Shown: positions 15,689-25,128 of the stretch, piece after piece
Layout: every line of letters starts with the position of its first letter
Position numbering within the stretch: position 1 is the stretch's first letter
From: Streptomyces antimycoticus
Lineage (GTDB): Bacteria > Actinomycetota > Actinomycetes > Streptomycetales > Streptomycetaceae
Reading direction: 5' to 3'
Length of the DNA: 64,000 nucleotides
Assembly: GCF_005405925.1 (NCBI RefSeq)
Contig: NZ_BJHV01000001.1
Coordinates: forward strand, 5,828,001-5,892,000
Notes under the pieces: generated by a model
The model's database searches: none
Seen by the model: only the letters and a program-made list of their open reading frames with translations
Told to the model about the DNA's origin: nothing
Translations under genes and position numbers: made by a program

Positions 15689-17113
15689 TCAGCCGCGGTC
15701 CTCCGCGTCCGCCCGCGCCTTTTCGCCCCGCTCCCGGCGCCGCGGCAGCACCCGCAGCGCGTCCCCGATGTCCGCCACCTCCAGCACCCGCATTCCGTCC
15801 GGGATCCGGCCCGGGTCGGTCGGCACCAGGGCGTGGGTGAAGCCGAGCCGGGCCGCCTCCGCCAGCCGCCGCTGCACTCCGGTGACCCGCCGGACCTCGC
15901 CCGCGAGACCCACCTCGCCGATCGCCACCAGGTTCTTGGGCAGCGGGGTGTCACTGGCGGCGCTGGCCAGCGCGAGCGCCACGGCGAGGTCGGCGGCCGG
16001 CTCGGACAGCTTCACCCCGCCCACCGTGGCGCTGTAGATATCCCGCTTGCCCAGCGCGCTGATCCGGCCGCGCTGCTCCAGAACGGCCAGCATCATCGAG
16101 ACCCGGGAGGTCTCCAGACCGGAGGTGGTGCGGCGCGGGGAGGGGATCTGGGAGTCGACGGTGAGCGCCTGCACCTCGGCCACCAGCGGCCGGCGGCCCT
16201 CCAGGGTGACCGTCAGACACGTGCCGGGCACCGGCTCGTCGCGGCGGGTGAGGAACAGCCCGGAGGGGTCGGCGAGCCCGGTGATGCCCTCGTCGTGCAG
16301 CTCGAAGCAGCCGACCTCGTCCGTCGCCCCGTAGCGGTTCTTCACCCCGCGGACCAGCCGCAGCCGGGCGTGCCGGTCGCCCTCGAACTGCAGGACGACA
16401 TCGACCAGATGCTCCAGCAGCCGGGGACCCGCGATGGCGCCGTCCTTGGTGACGTGGCCCACCAGCAGCGTGGACATACCGCGCTCCTTGGACGCGCGGA
16501 TGAGCGCCCCGGCCACTTCGCGCACCTGCGCCATCCCGCCCGGCGCGCCGTCGATCTCGGGCGAGGCGACGGTCTGCACCGAGTCCAGGACGAGCAGCGA
16601 GGGCTTGACCGAGTCGAGATGGCCGAGGACCGCGGAGAGGTCGGTCTCGGCGGCGAGATAGAGATGCTCGCTCAGCGCGCCGATGCGGTCGGCGCGCAGC
16701 CGCACCTGACTCGCCGACTCCTCACCGGTGATGTAGAGCGTGCGGTGCTCCTCGGAGGCGGCCTTGGCCGCCACGTCCAACAGCAGCGTGGACTTGCCGA
16801 CCCCGGGCTCCCCGGCGAGCAGCACGACCGCGCCCGGGACCAGCCCGCCGCCGAGCACCCGGTCCAGCTCGTCCACGCCCGTGCCCCGCGCGGTGGCCTG
16901 ACGGCCGTCGACCTGGCCGATGGGCAGGGCGGCCGAGGTGACCCGGCCGGGCGCGGTGGTGCGCACCGCGGGCGTGCCGTACTCCTCGACCGTGCCCCAC
17001 GCCTGGCACTCGGGGCAGCGGCCGAGCCACTTGGCGGTGGTCCAGCCGCACTCCGTACAGCGGTAGGAGGGGCGGTCCTTGGCGGATGAACGGGAGGAGC
17101 TACGGGCAGCCAT
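15689..17113 (-). CDS. radA: DNA repair protein RadA
   Basis: A 474-residue recombination protein. N-terminal zinc finger CTECG...CPECQ (residues ~19-36), RecA-like ATPase with Walker A GEPGVGKST (~103-111), the RadA-specific KNRYG motif, and a C-terminal Lon-type domain (GVKLSEPAADLAVALALASA). RadA is a helicase that extends heteroduplex during recombination and branch processing. It lies upstream of disA, whose activity RadA is reported to restrain in other bacteria. The ATG at 17113 has no ribosome site but a TAGCGT box 6 nt upstream, suggesting a leaderless message. Confidence 0.96.
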   Translation of the reverse strand: MAARSSSRSSAKDRPSYRCTECGWTTAKWLGRCPECQAWGTVEEYGTPAVRTTAPGRVTSAALPIGQVDGRQATARGTGVDELDRVLGGGLVPGAVVLLAGEPGVGKSTLLLDVAAKAASEEHRTLYITGEESASQVRLRADRIGALSEHLYLAAETDLSAVLGHLDSVKPSLLVLDSVQTVASPEIDGAPGGMAQVREVAGALIRASKERGMSTLLVGHVTKDGAIAGPRLLEHLVDVVLQFEGDRHARLRLVRGVKNRYGATDEVGCFELHDEGITGLADPSGLFLTRRDEPVPGTCLTVTLEGRRPLVAEVQALTVDSQIPSPRRTTSGLETSRVSMMLAVLEQRGRISALGKRDIYSATVGGVKLSEPAADLAVALALASAASDTPLPKNLVAIGEVGLAGEVRRVTGVQRRLAEAARLGFTHALVPTDPGRIPDGMRVLEVADIGDALRVLPRRRERGEKARADAEDRG

Positions 17114-17439
17114 GCCGTAACGCTAGCGTCGGCCACCGACAGAGCCGAACGGCGGCGGTGAAGGGCCCTTCACGGGCCCCCTTATCGGCCCCTTCCCCGG
17201 CCCCGCGCCGGCCCTTCCCCCGGCCCCGCGCCGGCCCTTCCCCGGCCCCCGCGCCGGCCCTTCCCCGGCCCCCGCACCGGCCCCTCGTCAGCGTTGCCGG
17301 AGGGCGCCGGGCGCATAGCAGGTTACGGCCACCGGAGGGGGACACCTGTCCCCTTATGAGGGAGATGGTCACCCGTAAGGGTTAAAACAGTGCAAGTGGC
17401 GCGAGGAAGTCTGCATCATCCGCCTACCGTCGCCGGGTG
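17114..17439. other. radA / sigma-BACON divergent spacer with 23-bp tandem repeats
   Basis: A 326-bp gap. At 17186-17287 there are ~4.4 tandem copies of a 23-bp unit (start CGGCCCTTCCCCGGCCCCGC), almost pure G+C. Further right, TACCGT at 17424-17429 lies 7 nt before a GTG and 10 nt before the ATG of the next gene, another possible leaderless start. There is no coding sequence I can support. Confidence 0.6.
17120..17149 (-). promoter_or_regulatory. Candidate leaderless promoter of radA
   Basis: On the minus strand, TTCGGC (17149-17144), an 18-bp spacer, TAGCGT (17125-17120), then 6 nt to the ATG. The same -35/spacer combination precedes the sugar isomerase gene at 21577-21606. Confidence 0.5.
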
Positions 17440-19151
17440 ATGAGCAGCAGGTCCGAGCACTCGACACAGACCACCGGCGCACAGCGGGTGCGGCGCCGTG
17501 CGCCCCGCTCCACGACCACCCGCCCCCAGCGCCCGCCCGAACGCTATGAGCCGTATCTCGACGGCCTGTTCACCTACTGCCTGTCGGCGCTGTGCGAGCA
17601 CGACGCGGCCGCCGTCGCGGTGGGCGATGTGCTGGCGGTGGCCGAGCGCCGCCCCGGCCGGGGGCGGGGCCGGGTCACCGCGGAGGGCGAGCTGTCCCGC
17701 CCCTGGCTCTACGCGGTCGCCCGCTGGGCCTGTCTGCGCAAGCTGGCCGAGCGCCGCGGCCGTACGGGGACGGACACCCCGGGCGACGACGCCGGGGCCG
17801 AGCTGCCCGAGCCCATCGCCGCCCAGCGCCGTCGCGAACTGGCCGCGCTGGCCTGGCCGGAGGCCGCCGGGACCACCGCCGAGCAGCGCGAGGCGCTCGA
17901 GCTCGCGGTGCGCCATCGGCTGGGCCCCTCCGAGGTGGCGGCCGTGCTCGGCAAGGACCAGGAGGAGACCCGCGCCCTGCTCTCCAGCGCCGCCTGCGAG
18001 GTGGAGCGCACGCGTGCCGCCCTCGCCGTCGTCGAGCTGGGCCACTGCCCGGTCGTCGCGCGGCTCGCGGGCGACACCCAAGTGCTGCTCTCCGCGGCCC
18101 TTCGCCGCGAGCTGGTGCGCCATGTGGACGACTGCCGCGAGTGCCGCCGGATGGCCGAGCGCGCCACGGCCGACGGACCCTGGCCCGGTACGGCGGCCGC
18201 GCCCGCCGCGCTGCCAGTGGTGGAGGCCCCCCGCGCCGCCGTGCACGCCGCGCTGCTGAGCGCGCTCAGCGGACGCCCCGCCCGCGCGGGCGCCGGGCCG
18301 CGGTTCGACCGGCGCGGCTTCCCGCTGGAGCCCCAGGACCGGGCCGCCCGCCGCAGCCGGATGCGCAGCCGGGCGCTGACGACGACGGTGGTGGCGACGG
18401 TCGTCGCGGCCCCGGTGCTGGCGCTGTGGGCCGCCTACCGGGGCGCCCCGCTCGCCGGTGACGAGCGCGATACGGACTCGGTGGCCGTCGCCGAGGCGGA
18501 CGGCACGGACCAGGCCCCGGCCGGTCAGGACCGGCCCGCCCGTCGCTCGTACGAGCGCGGCGGCAGCGCGCAGGACCGTTCCGGCACCCAGATCGGCTCC
18601 GGACCGCGGAGCGCCAAGGGGGCCGCGGGGCGTCGGATGTGTCGGTCGAGGTCATCGGCGTGGACGGCGCGGTGGAGCGGCCGGGGCACAAGGGCGGCGA
18701 AGCGTCCCGCCCGGATGGCTCTCCGGCCGGCGGCGGCCGCCCCGGCGACGGCTCAGGACCGTCCCGACCGGCCCCCGGCCCGGGGCGGCTCACGGTCACG
18801 GCACACCCCGAGGGCGAGGTGACGGTCATCACCCTCACCGCCTCCGGCGGCTCACCGGTGCACTGGTCGGCCTCCGCCGGGGCGTCCTGGCTCCAGCTGA
18901 ACCACACGGGCGGGGTGCTGCGGCCCGGCGACTCCACGACCATCACGGTCTCGGTGGACCACGGCCGGGAGCCGGCCGGTCACTGGAGCGCACGGGTCTC
19001 GGTGGACCCGGCGGGCGCGGTGGTGCTGATCGAGGGCCGCGGCGCCTCCCCCGAGCCCACCCCCACCCCCACCGGCCCCTCCGGCAACCCGACCCCAACC
19101 CCGACCGACCCGTCCCCCACCCCCTCCGGCCCGGCCGCCGCGAGGCGCTGA
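17440..19151 (+). CDS. Sigma-like / zinc anti-sigma / TM / BACON fusion protein (sequence frameshift)
   Basis: About 570 residues once a missing G at 18627-18630 is restored. Residues ~35-105 resemble a degenerate sigma region 2 (LSRPWLYAVARWACLRKLAE). Residues ~130-195 resemble region 4 (EQREALELAVRHRLGPSEVA). Residues 228-235 give H-X3-C-X2-C (HVDDCREC), the zinc anti-sigma motif. One TM follows (~312-332). After a long charged linker comes an extracytoplasmic BACON-like beta domain (HWSASAGASWLQLNHTGGVL) and a Pro/Thr tail. This would be a sigma and anti-sigma pair with a sensor in one chain. Whether the sigma part can bind RNA polymerase is unknown. Confidence 0.75.
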
Positions 19152-19314
19152 CACAAAACCCGGCCACATCAACCGACGACGGCCCCGGAGGCGTCGACCG
19201 GCGGGCCGGCCAGGTCGACTGACGGCCGCGGACGTGCCGAGCGGCGGACCGGTCACCTGGACCGGCGGCTCCGGACACGGCAACTGGTGGGCCGGATCGG
19301 CCGGATCGCCCGCG

Positions 19315-20169
19315 TCAGCCCGCCGGATCCGCCGGATGCGGAGCCACCAGCGGCAGCGACGACGCCAGGCGCTGCTCGCACAGCTCGGCCAGCCGGTCGT
19401 ATCCGGCCTTGCCCATCAGCTCCGTGAGCTCCGGCCGGTACGACCGGAACACCGGCTCCCCGGCCCCGTGCGCCGACGTGGCCGACGTGCACCACCAGTG
19501 CAGATCGTGGCCGCCCGGCCCCCAGCCGCGCCGGTCGTACTCGGCGATGGTGACCCGCAGCACCCGGGTGTCGTCCGGCCGGTCGATCCAGTCGTAGGAC
19601 CGGCGCACCGGCAGCTGCCAGCACACGTCCGGCTTGGTCTCCAGCGGCTCGCGCCCCTCCCGCAGCGCCAGGATGTGCAGGGCGCAGCCCGCGCCGCCCG
19701 CGAAGCCCGGCCGGTTCTGGAAGATGCACGAGCCCTTGTGGCGCCGGGTCTGCCGCTCGCCGTCGTCGTCCTCCTGCACCCACCCCGAGGCGTGCCCCAC
19801 ATCGTGGAACTGCCAGATCTCGGGGGTCAGCCGAGCCATATGGCGGCCGACCCGCTCCTCGTCCTCCTCGTCGGAGAAGTGCGCGCCCAGCGTGCAGCAG
19901 CCATCGCTGGCCCGCCCCGCCTGGATGCCCTGGCAGCCCTGGCCGAAGATGCAGGTCCACCGGGAGGTCAGCCAAGTCAGATCGCATCGGAAGAACTGCT
20001 CGTCGTCGGCCGGATCGGGGAATTCGACCCATGCGCGGGCGAAGTCCAGACCGACCTCGTCCTCGGCGGCCCCGGCATCCTCGGCCCCGGACGGCATCGG
20101 CGCCTCGGCCGCCCACTCCAGGTCGGTCTTCCGGCCTTTGTCCTGCTTCGCCTTTTTCGTCTTTGCCAC
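19315..20169 (-). CDS. Conserved cysteine-rich protein (metal-cluster type)
   Basis: A 284-residue soluble protein with no signal peptide or TM. It has a Cys set at 62, 73, 79, 91, 92, 148, 162, 183, 227 and 264, plus many His and Trp. The [20 protein letters not shown] segment and later KGSC and AGC motifs suggest Fe-S or zinc binding, similar in style to YkgJ/DUF3109 proteins, which is a tentative comparison. The GTG at 20169 is followed by a basic start ([13 protein letters not shown]). It lies between the sigma-BACON gene (convergent) and the Ppx-type gene (divergent). Function unknown. Confidence 0.75.
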   Translation of the reverse strand: MAKTKKAKQDKGRKTDLEWAAEAPMPSGAEDAGAAEDEVGLDFARAWVEFPDPADDEQFFRCDLTWLTSRWTCIFGQGCQGIQAGRASDGCCTLGAHFSDEEDEERVGRHMARLTPEIWQFHDVGHASGWVQEDDDGERQTRRHKGSCIFQNRPGFAGGAGCALHILALREGREPLETKPDVCWQLPVRRSYDWIDRPDDTRVLRVTIAEYDRRGWGPGGHDLHWWCTSATSAHGAGEPVFRSYRPELTELMGKAGYDRLAELCEQRLASSLPLVAPHPADPAG

Positions 20170-20350
20170 GGTGCAAGGGTAGGCCCCTCGGCCAAAAGCC
20201 GGAGGTGGGGACCGCGCACGGCCCGGCGGCGCGGCGCGGGCCCGGGATCGGCCGCCGATCGGCGACCGATCTGCCGCCCGGGCGCGCGATCGCATGCGAT
20301 CGGTGGGGGACCTGTGCATGACACTGAGGGGGAGCAGTAGCGTTCACGCC

Positions 20351-21279
20351 ATGAGACTCGGTGTCCTCGACGTGGGTTCGAATACGGTTCATCTGCTTGT
20401 GATGGACGCCCACCCCGGCGCGCGCCCGCTGCCCGCGCACTCGCACAAGGCCGAGCTGCGGCTGGCCGAACTCCTCGACGGCGCCGGGGCCATAGGCCCC
20501 GAAGGCGTCGACCGCCTGATCGCGGTGGTCAAGGAGGCGCTGGAGGCGGCCGAGGACAAGGGCGTCGAGGACGTCCTGCCGTTCGCGACCTCCGCCGTCC
20601 GCGAGGCGTCCAACGCCGATGAGGTCCTGGCCCGGGTCACCGAGGCGACTGGCGTGCGGCTCCAAGTGCTCAGCGGCGCGGACGAGGCGCGGCTCACCTT
20701 TCTGGCCGCCCGCCGCTGGTTCGGCTGGTCCGCGGGGAAGCTGCTGGTCCTGGACATCGGCGGCGGTTCGCTGGAGATCGCGTACGGCATGGACGAGGAG
20801 CCCGACGCGGCGGTCTCGCTGCCGTTGGGGCCGGCCGGCTGACCGGTTCGTGGCTGCTCGGCGACCCGCCCGACCCGGCGGAGGTACGGGCCCTGCGGCG
20901 CCATGTGCGGGCCGAGATCGCCCGAAACGTCGGCGATTTCAGCCGTCATGGGGCGCCGGACCATGTGGTGGCCACCTCCAAGACGTTCAAGCAGCTGGCC
21001 AGGATCACCGGCGCCGCGCGCTCCGCCGAGGGGCCGTACGTGGAGCGCCGCCTCACCCGCCGGGCGCTGGCGGAATGGGTGCCGAAACTGGCTGCCATGA
21101 CCACCGAGGAACGGGCCGATCTGCCCGGCGTCTCCGAGGGCCGGGCCGGACAGCTTCCGGCCGGGGCGCTGGTGGCGGAGGCCGCGCTGGATCTGTTCAG
21201 CGTGGAGCAGCTGGAGATCTGCCCGTGGGCGCTGCGCGAGGGCGTCATCCTGCGCCGCCTGGACCACCTGCCAACGTGA
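20351..21279 (+). CDS. Ppx/GppA-type exopolyphosphatase family protein (sequence frameshift)
   Basis: Two frames form a ~309-residue protein of the ASKHA fold. The N-terminal phosphate loop is [15 protein letters not shown], followed by [15 protein letters not shown] and the second phosphate loop [15 protein letters not shown]. The second part resumes with [20 protein letters not shown] and runs to the end. One G is missing from the run at 20827-20830 (TTGGGG before CCGG), which truncates the first frame at PAG. The family hydrolyses polyphosphate or pppGpp, while short actinobacterial forms act on linear polyP. The ATG at 20351 has no good ribosome site. Confidence 0.88.
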
Positions 21280-21322
21280 CCACGCAGCGTCACCGGGGCG
21301 GGGAGTGACGGTGGCCCCGGTC

Positions 21323-21560
21323 GGAAAGCCCCGGCGGCCGGGCCGGAAAGCAGGCGGCTGGGCTGGAAAGCCCCGGCGGCTGGGCTGGAAAGCGACGGCG
21401 GCGGGGTCGGAAAGCAGGCGGCCGGGCCGGGAAGCCCCGATGGGCGGGCCGGGAAGCCCCGGTGACCGGGCCGGAAAGCGGCGGCGGCCGGGCCGGAAAG
21501 TCCTGGTGGCCGGGCCGGGGAGCGGAGACGGCCGGGCCGGAAAGCGGCGGTGGTTCAGCC
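21323..21560 (+). repeat. Degenerate 20-22-bp tandem repeat, eleven copies
   Basis: Eleven units of roughly GGAAAGCCCCGGCGGCCGGG plus CC fill the gap between the Ppx-type gene and the sugar isomerase. Unit lengths are 22 or 20 bp, with substitutions between copies. The plus-strand frame stays open through the array into the isomerase gene. I judge that to be an effect of base composition, because the conserved protein starts after it. Confidence 0.9.
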
Positions 21561-21576
21561 GCAAGCGCCGCCGCGG

Positions 21577-21606
21577 TTCGGCTGCGGAGAGCAGCCGCCG
21601 TACGCT
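21577..21606 (+). promoter_or_regulatory. Candidate leaderless promoter of the sugar isomerase gene
   Basis: TTCGGC at 21577-21582, 18 bp, TACGCT at 21601-21606, then 7 nt to the GTG at 21614, which lacks a ribosome site. Same layout as the radA promoter candidate. Confidence 0.5.
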
Positions 21607-21613
21607 GTCCCTC

Positions 21614-22459
21614 GTGACAGAGCCAGTGGTGCGCATCCCGGATGCGAAGGTCGCGCTGTCCACAGCCTCGGTCTATCCGGAGTCGACGGCGACGGCCTTC
21701 GAGATCGCGGCACGCCTGGGCTACGACGGCGTCGAGGTCATGGTGTGGACCGATCCGGTCAGCCAGGACATCGAGGCGCTGCGTCGGCTCTCGGACTACC
21801 ACCAGGTGCCGATCCTCGCTGTACATGCTCCCTGTCTGCTGATCACCCAGCGGGTCTGGTCGACCGACCCCTGGGTCAAGCTGCAGCGGGCGAGAGCGGC
21901 GGCCGAGAAGCTCGACGCGTCCACCGTCGTGGTCCACCCGCCGTTTCGATGGCAGCGGTCCTACGCCCGCGAGTTCGTCAGCGGAGTCTGGCGGATGGCC
22001 GATGAGACCGATGTGCGGTTCGCGGTCGAGAACATGTACCCGTGGCGCTATCGCGATCGAGAGATGCTCGCGTACGCCCCGGACTGGGACGTCACCCAGC
22101 ACGACTACCGCCACTTCACGATCGATCTGTCGCACACCGCCACCGCCCGTACGGACGCGATGGAGATGGTGGACCGCATGGGCGACCGGCTGGCCCATCT
22201 CCACCTCGCCGACGGCCAGGGCTCCAACAAGGACGAGCATCTGGTGCCGGGGCGCGGCACCCAGCCCTGTGCCGAACTGCTGGAACGGCTCGCGGCCACC
22301 GGCTTCGACGGCAATGTGGTCGTCGAGGTCAACACCCGGCGGGCCATGTCCACCGCCGAGCGCGAGGCCGACTTGGCGGAGGCCCTGGCCTTCACCCGGC
22401 TGCATCTCGCCTCGCCGACCTCGGCCAATCCGCCCAGCAGGGTGGTGCCCGGGTCGTGA
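21614..22459 (+). CDS. Sugar phosphate isomerase/epimerase (xylose isomerase-like TIM barrel)
   Basis: A 281-residue protein of the AP-endonuclease-2 / xylose-isomerase TIM-barrel superfamily. Visible are the first strand ([20 protein letters not shown]), [10 protein letters not shown], the metal-site regions [23 protein letters not shown] (Asp and His) and HLHLADGQG, and VVVEVNTRR near the end. The GTG at 21614 is chosen because similarity to the family starts there. Its stop overlaps the GTG of the TetR gene by 4 bp (GTGA), so the two form an operon. The substrate is unknown. Confidence 0.85.
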   Translation: MTEPVVRIPDAKVALSTASVYPESTATAFEIAARLGYDGVEVMVWTDPVSQDIEALRRLSDYHQVPILAVHAPCLLITQRVWSTDPWVKLQRARAAAEKLDASTVVVHPPFRWQRSYAREFVSGVWRMADETDVRFAVENMYPWRYRDREMLAYAPDWDVTQHDYRHFTIDLSHTATARTDAMEMVDRMGDRLAHLHLADGQGSNKDEHLVPGRGTQPCAELLERLAATGFDGNVVVEVNTRRAMSTAEREADLAEALAFTRLHLASPTSANPPSRVVPGS

Positions 22460-23084
22460 CCCCCGCCTCATCCGGGCCCGCCACGGGCCCGCGCAAGCGT
22501 GGCCGCCCGGCCCGTACGAGCGCCTCCGACGGCCCCGGCGCCCGCGACCGGATCCTGGCCGCGGCGCGCAACGAGTTCGCCGAGCGCGGCTACGACAAGA
22601 CCTCGATCCGCGGCATCGCCAAGGCCGCGGAGGTGGACCCGGCGCTGGTCCACCACTACTTCGGCACCAAGGAGCAGGTCTTCGAGGCGGCCATCGAGCT
22701 GATCTTCGCGCCCGCCATGGCCGCCCCGGACGCGGTGCACGGCAGCCGGGAGGGCGCGGGCGAGCGGATGGCCCGCTTCATGTTCGGCATCTGGGAGAAC
22801 CCGGTCAGCCGGCTGCCGCTGCTCGCCGTGATGCGCTCGGCGCTGACCAACGAGACCGCCGCCGTGGTGCTGCGCGGCATGATCGAGCGCCGGGTGCTGC
22901 TGCGGATGGCGGGTGAGCTGGACGTCCCGAACCCGAGTTCCGGGCCCAGCTCGCGGCCGGGCACCTGATCGGGATCGCGATGCTGCGCTATGTGATCCGG
23001 ATGGAGCCGATGGCCTCGGCGGAGGTCGATGACATCGTGGCCATGGTGGGGCCCACCCTGCAGCGCTATCTGACCGAGAGCTGA
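22456..23084 (+). CDS. TetR-family regulator (sequence frameshift)
   Basis: A ~209-residue regulator. After a basic Pro/Arg-rich start, the helix-turn-helix is [20 protein letters not shown] with [17 protein letters not shown]. The ligand domain runs through [18 protein letters not shown] and resumes after a frame break as [20 protein letters not shown], ending QRYLTES. One C is missing at 22932-22934 (AACCCGAG where four C restore the frame), so the gene is probably intact in the organism. It is coupled by a 4-bp overlap to the isomerase gene. It could control that operon or ilvD; targets are unknown. Confidence 0.85.
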
Positions 23085-23163
23085 TCGCGGACGGGCCGGC
23101 CCTGACCGCCCGGCGCTGACCGAGAGCTGACCGGGTCCTTCCACACAGTGACCCCACCGTCTC

Positions 23164-23190
23164 TGGATCCGGACGGACCATCCGGATCCA
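23164..23190. promoter_or_regulatory. Perfect 10-bp palindrome upstream of ilvD
   Basis: TGGATCCGGA at 23164-23173 and TCCGGATCCA at 23181-23190 with a 7-bp spacer, 89 bp before the ilvD start and 80 bp after the TetR stop. It could be an operator for ilvD or a terminator of the TetR operon. The absence of a T-tract and the short symmetric form slightly favour an operator. Confidence 0.5.
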
Positions 23191-23278
23191 TGGACACAGG
23201 CGTAGGCTCAGAAGACTCCGATCCGCATTGCCGGGCGTCCCATTCGCCGGACGGCCGTATCACGAGGGAGCCGAGCAC

Positions 23279-25128
23279 GTGCCCGAGCTGAGGTCTCGCA
23301 CCGTCACCCATGGCCGCAACATGGCGGGCGCCCGCGCCCTTATGCAGGCGTCCGGCGTAGCGCGCGAGGACTTCGGCAAGCCGATCATCGCCGTGGCCAA
23401 CAGCTTCACCGAGTTCGTGCCCGGTCACACCCACCTCCAGCCGGTCGGCCGGATCGTTAGTGAGGCGATCCACGCGGCGGGTGGCATTCCGCGCGAGTTC
23501 AACACGATCGCGGTGGACGACGGCATCGCCATGGGCCACGGCGGGATGCTCTACAGCCTCCCCTCCCGCGACCTGATCGCCGACTCCGTGGAGTACATGG
23601 TCGAGGCGCACTGCGCCGACGCGCTGATCTGCATCTCCAACTGCGACAAGATCACGCCCGGGATGCTGATGGCCGCGATGCGGCTCAACATCCCGACCGT
23701 CTTCGTCTCCGGCGGCCCCATGGAGGCGGGCCGGGCCACGCTCGTCGACGGCACCGTCCGCAAGCTGGACCTGATCAACGCGATCTCGGACGCGGTCAAC
23801 GAGAACGTCTCGGACGAGGACATCCTCCGTATCGAGAACAACGCCTGCCCGACCTGCGGCTCCTGTTCCGGCATGTTCACCGCCAACTCGATGAACTGCC
23901 TGACCGAGGCGATCGGCCTCTCCCTGCCGGGCAACGGCTCGGTGCTGGCCACCCACACCGCCCGCCGGGCGCTCTACGAGACCGCCGGCCGTACGGTCGT
24001 GGACATCACCAAGCGCCACTACGAGCAGGACGACGAGACCGTTCTGCCGCGCTCCATCGGCACCCGCGCCGCCTTCGACAACGCCATGGCGCTCGACATC
24101 GCCATGGGCGGCTCGACCAACACGATCCTGCATCTGCTGGCCGCCGCCCAGGAGGCCGGTCTCGACTACGACCTCAACGACATCAACGAGGTCTCGCGCC
24201 GAGTGCCCTGCCTGGCCAAGGTCGCGCCGAACGTGGCCCCGGCGGCACGTACTACATGGAGGACGTGCACCGCGCGGGTGGCATCCCGGCGATCCTCGGC
24301 GAGCTGTTCCGCGCCGGGCTGCTGAACGAGGACGTCCACTCCGTGCACAGCTCCTCGCTCGCCGACTGGCTCAAGACCTGGGACGTGCGCGGCGGTTCAC
24401 CGTCCGCCGAGGCCGTCGAGCTGTGGCACGCGGCCCCCGGCTGCAAGCGCTCCGCCACCGCCTTCTCGCAGTCCGAGCGCTGGGACACGCTGGACACGGA
24501 CGCCGCCGGCGGCTGCATCCGCGACCTGGAGCACGCCTACTCCAAGGACGGCGGGCTCGCCGTCCTCAAGGGCAATCTGGCCGTCGACGGCTGTGTGGTG
24601 AAGACCGCGGGCGTGGACGAGTCGATCTGGACCTTCGAGGGCCCCGCCGTGGTCTGCGAATCCCAGGAGGAGGCCGTCGAGCGGATCCTGGGCAAGCAGG
24701 TCAAGGAGGGCGACGTGGTCGTCATCCGCTACGAGGGCCCCAAGGGCGGCCCCGGTATGCAGGAGATGCTCTACCCCACCTCCTTCCTCAAGGGCCGGGG
24801 CCTGGGCAAGGCCTGCGCGCTGGTCACCGACGGCCGCTTCTCCGGCGGCACCTCGGGCCTGTCCATCGGCCACGCCTCGCCCGAGGCGGCGTCCGGCGGC
24901 ACCATCGCCCTGGTCCAGGACGGCGACCGGATCCGCATCGACATCCCCGGCCGCACCATCGAACTCCTGGTGAGCGAGGAGGAGTTGGCGGCCCGGCGCG
25001 AGGCGCTCGGCGGCGTCTACGCCCCGAAGAACCGCGAGCGCAAGGTGTCCACCGCCCTGCGCGCCTACGCGGCGATGGCCACCAGCGCCGACAAGGGCGC
25101 GGTCCGCGACGTCAGCCGTCTCGGCTGA
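23279..25128 (+). CDS. ilvD: Dihydroxy-acid dehydratase IlvD (sequence frameshift)
   Basis: An enzyme of about 616 residues for valine/isoleucine synthesis. It dehydrates dihydroxy-isovalerate and dihydroxy-methylvalerate. The GTG at 23279 has GAGGGAG 8 nt upstream. The Fe-S and active-site signatures are [11 protein letters not shown] and [20 protein letters not shown], with the late [15 protein letters not shown] motif. The frame breaks where one C is missing at 24237-24240 (GGCCCCGG, expected GGCCCCCGG); the second frame resumes as [20 protein letters not shown]. Both halves are full length, so this is an error, not decay. Its 3' end overlaps the convergent kinase gene by 17 bp. Confidence 0.95.

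Noticed and set aside
21323..21560. CRISPR array
   Set aside because: Units follow one another without unique spacers; this is a minisatellite. The same applies to 753-857 and 17186-17287.
23279..25128. ilvD (and proC, the ppx-type gene, a TetR gene) as pseudogenes
   Set aside because: Each has one G/C-run deletion and intact sequence on both sides; shared error type points to sequencing, not decay.
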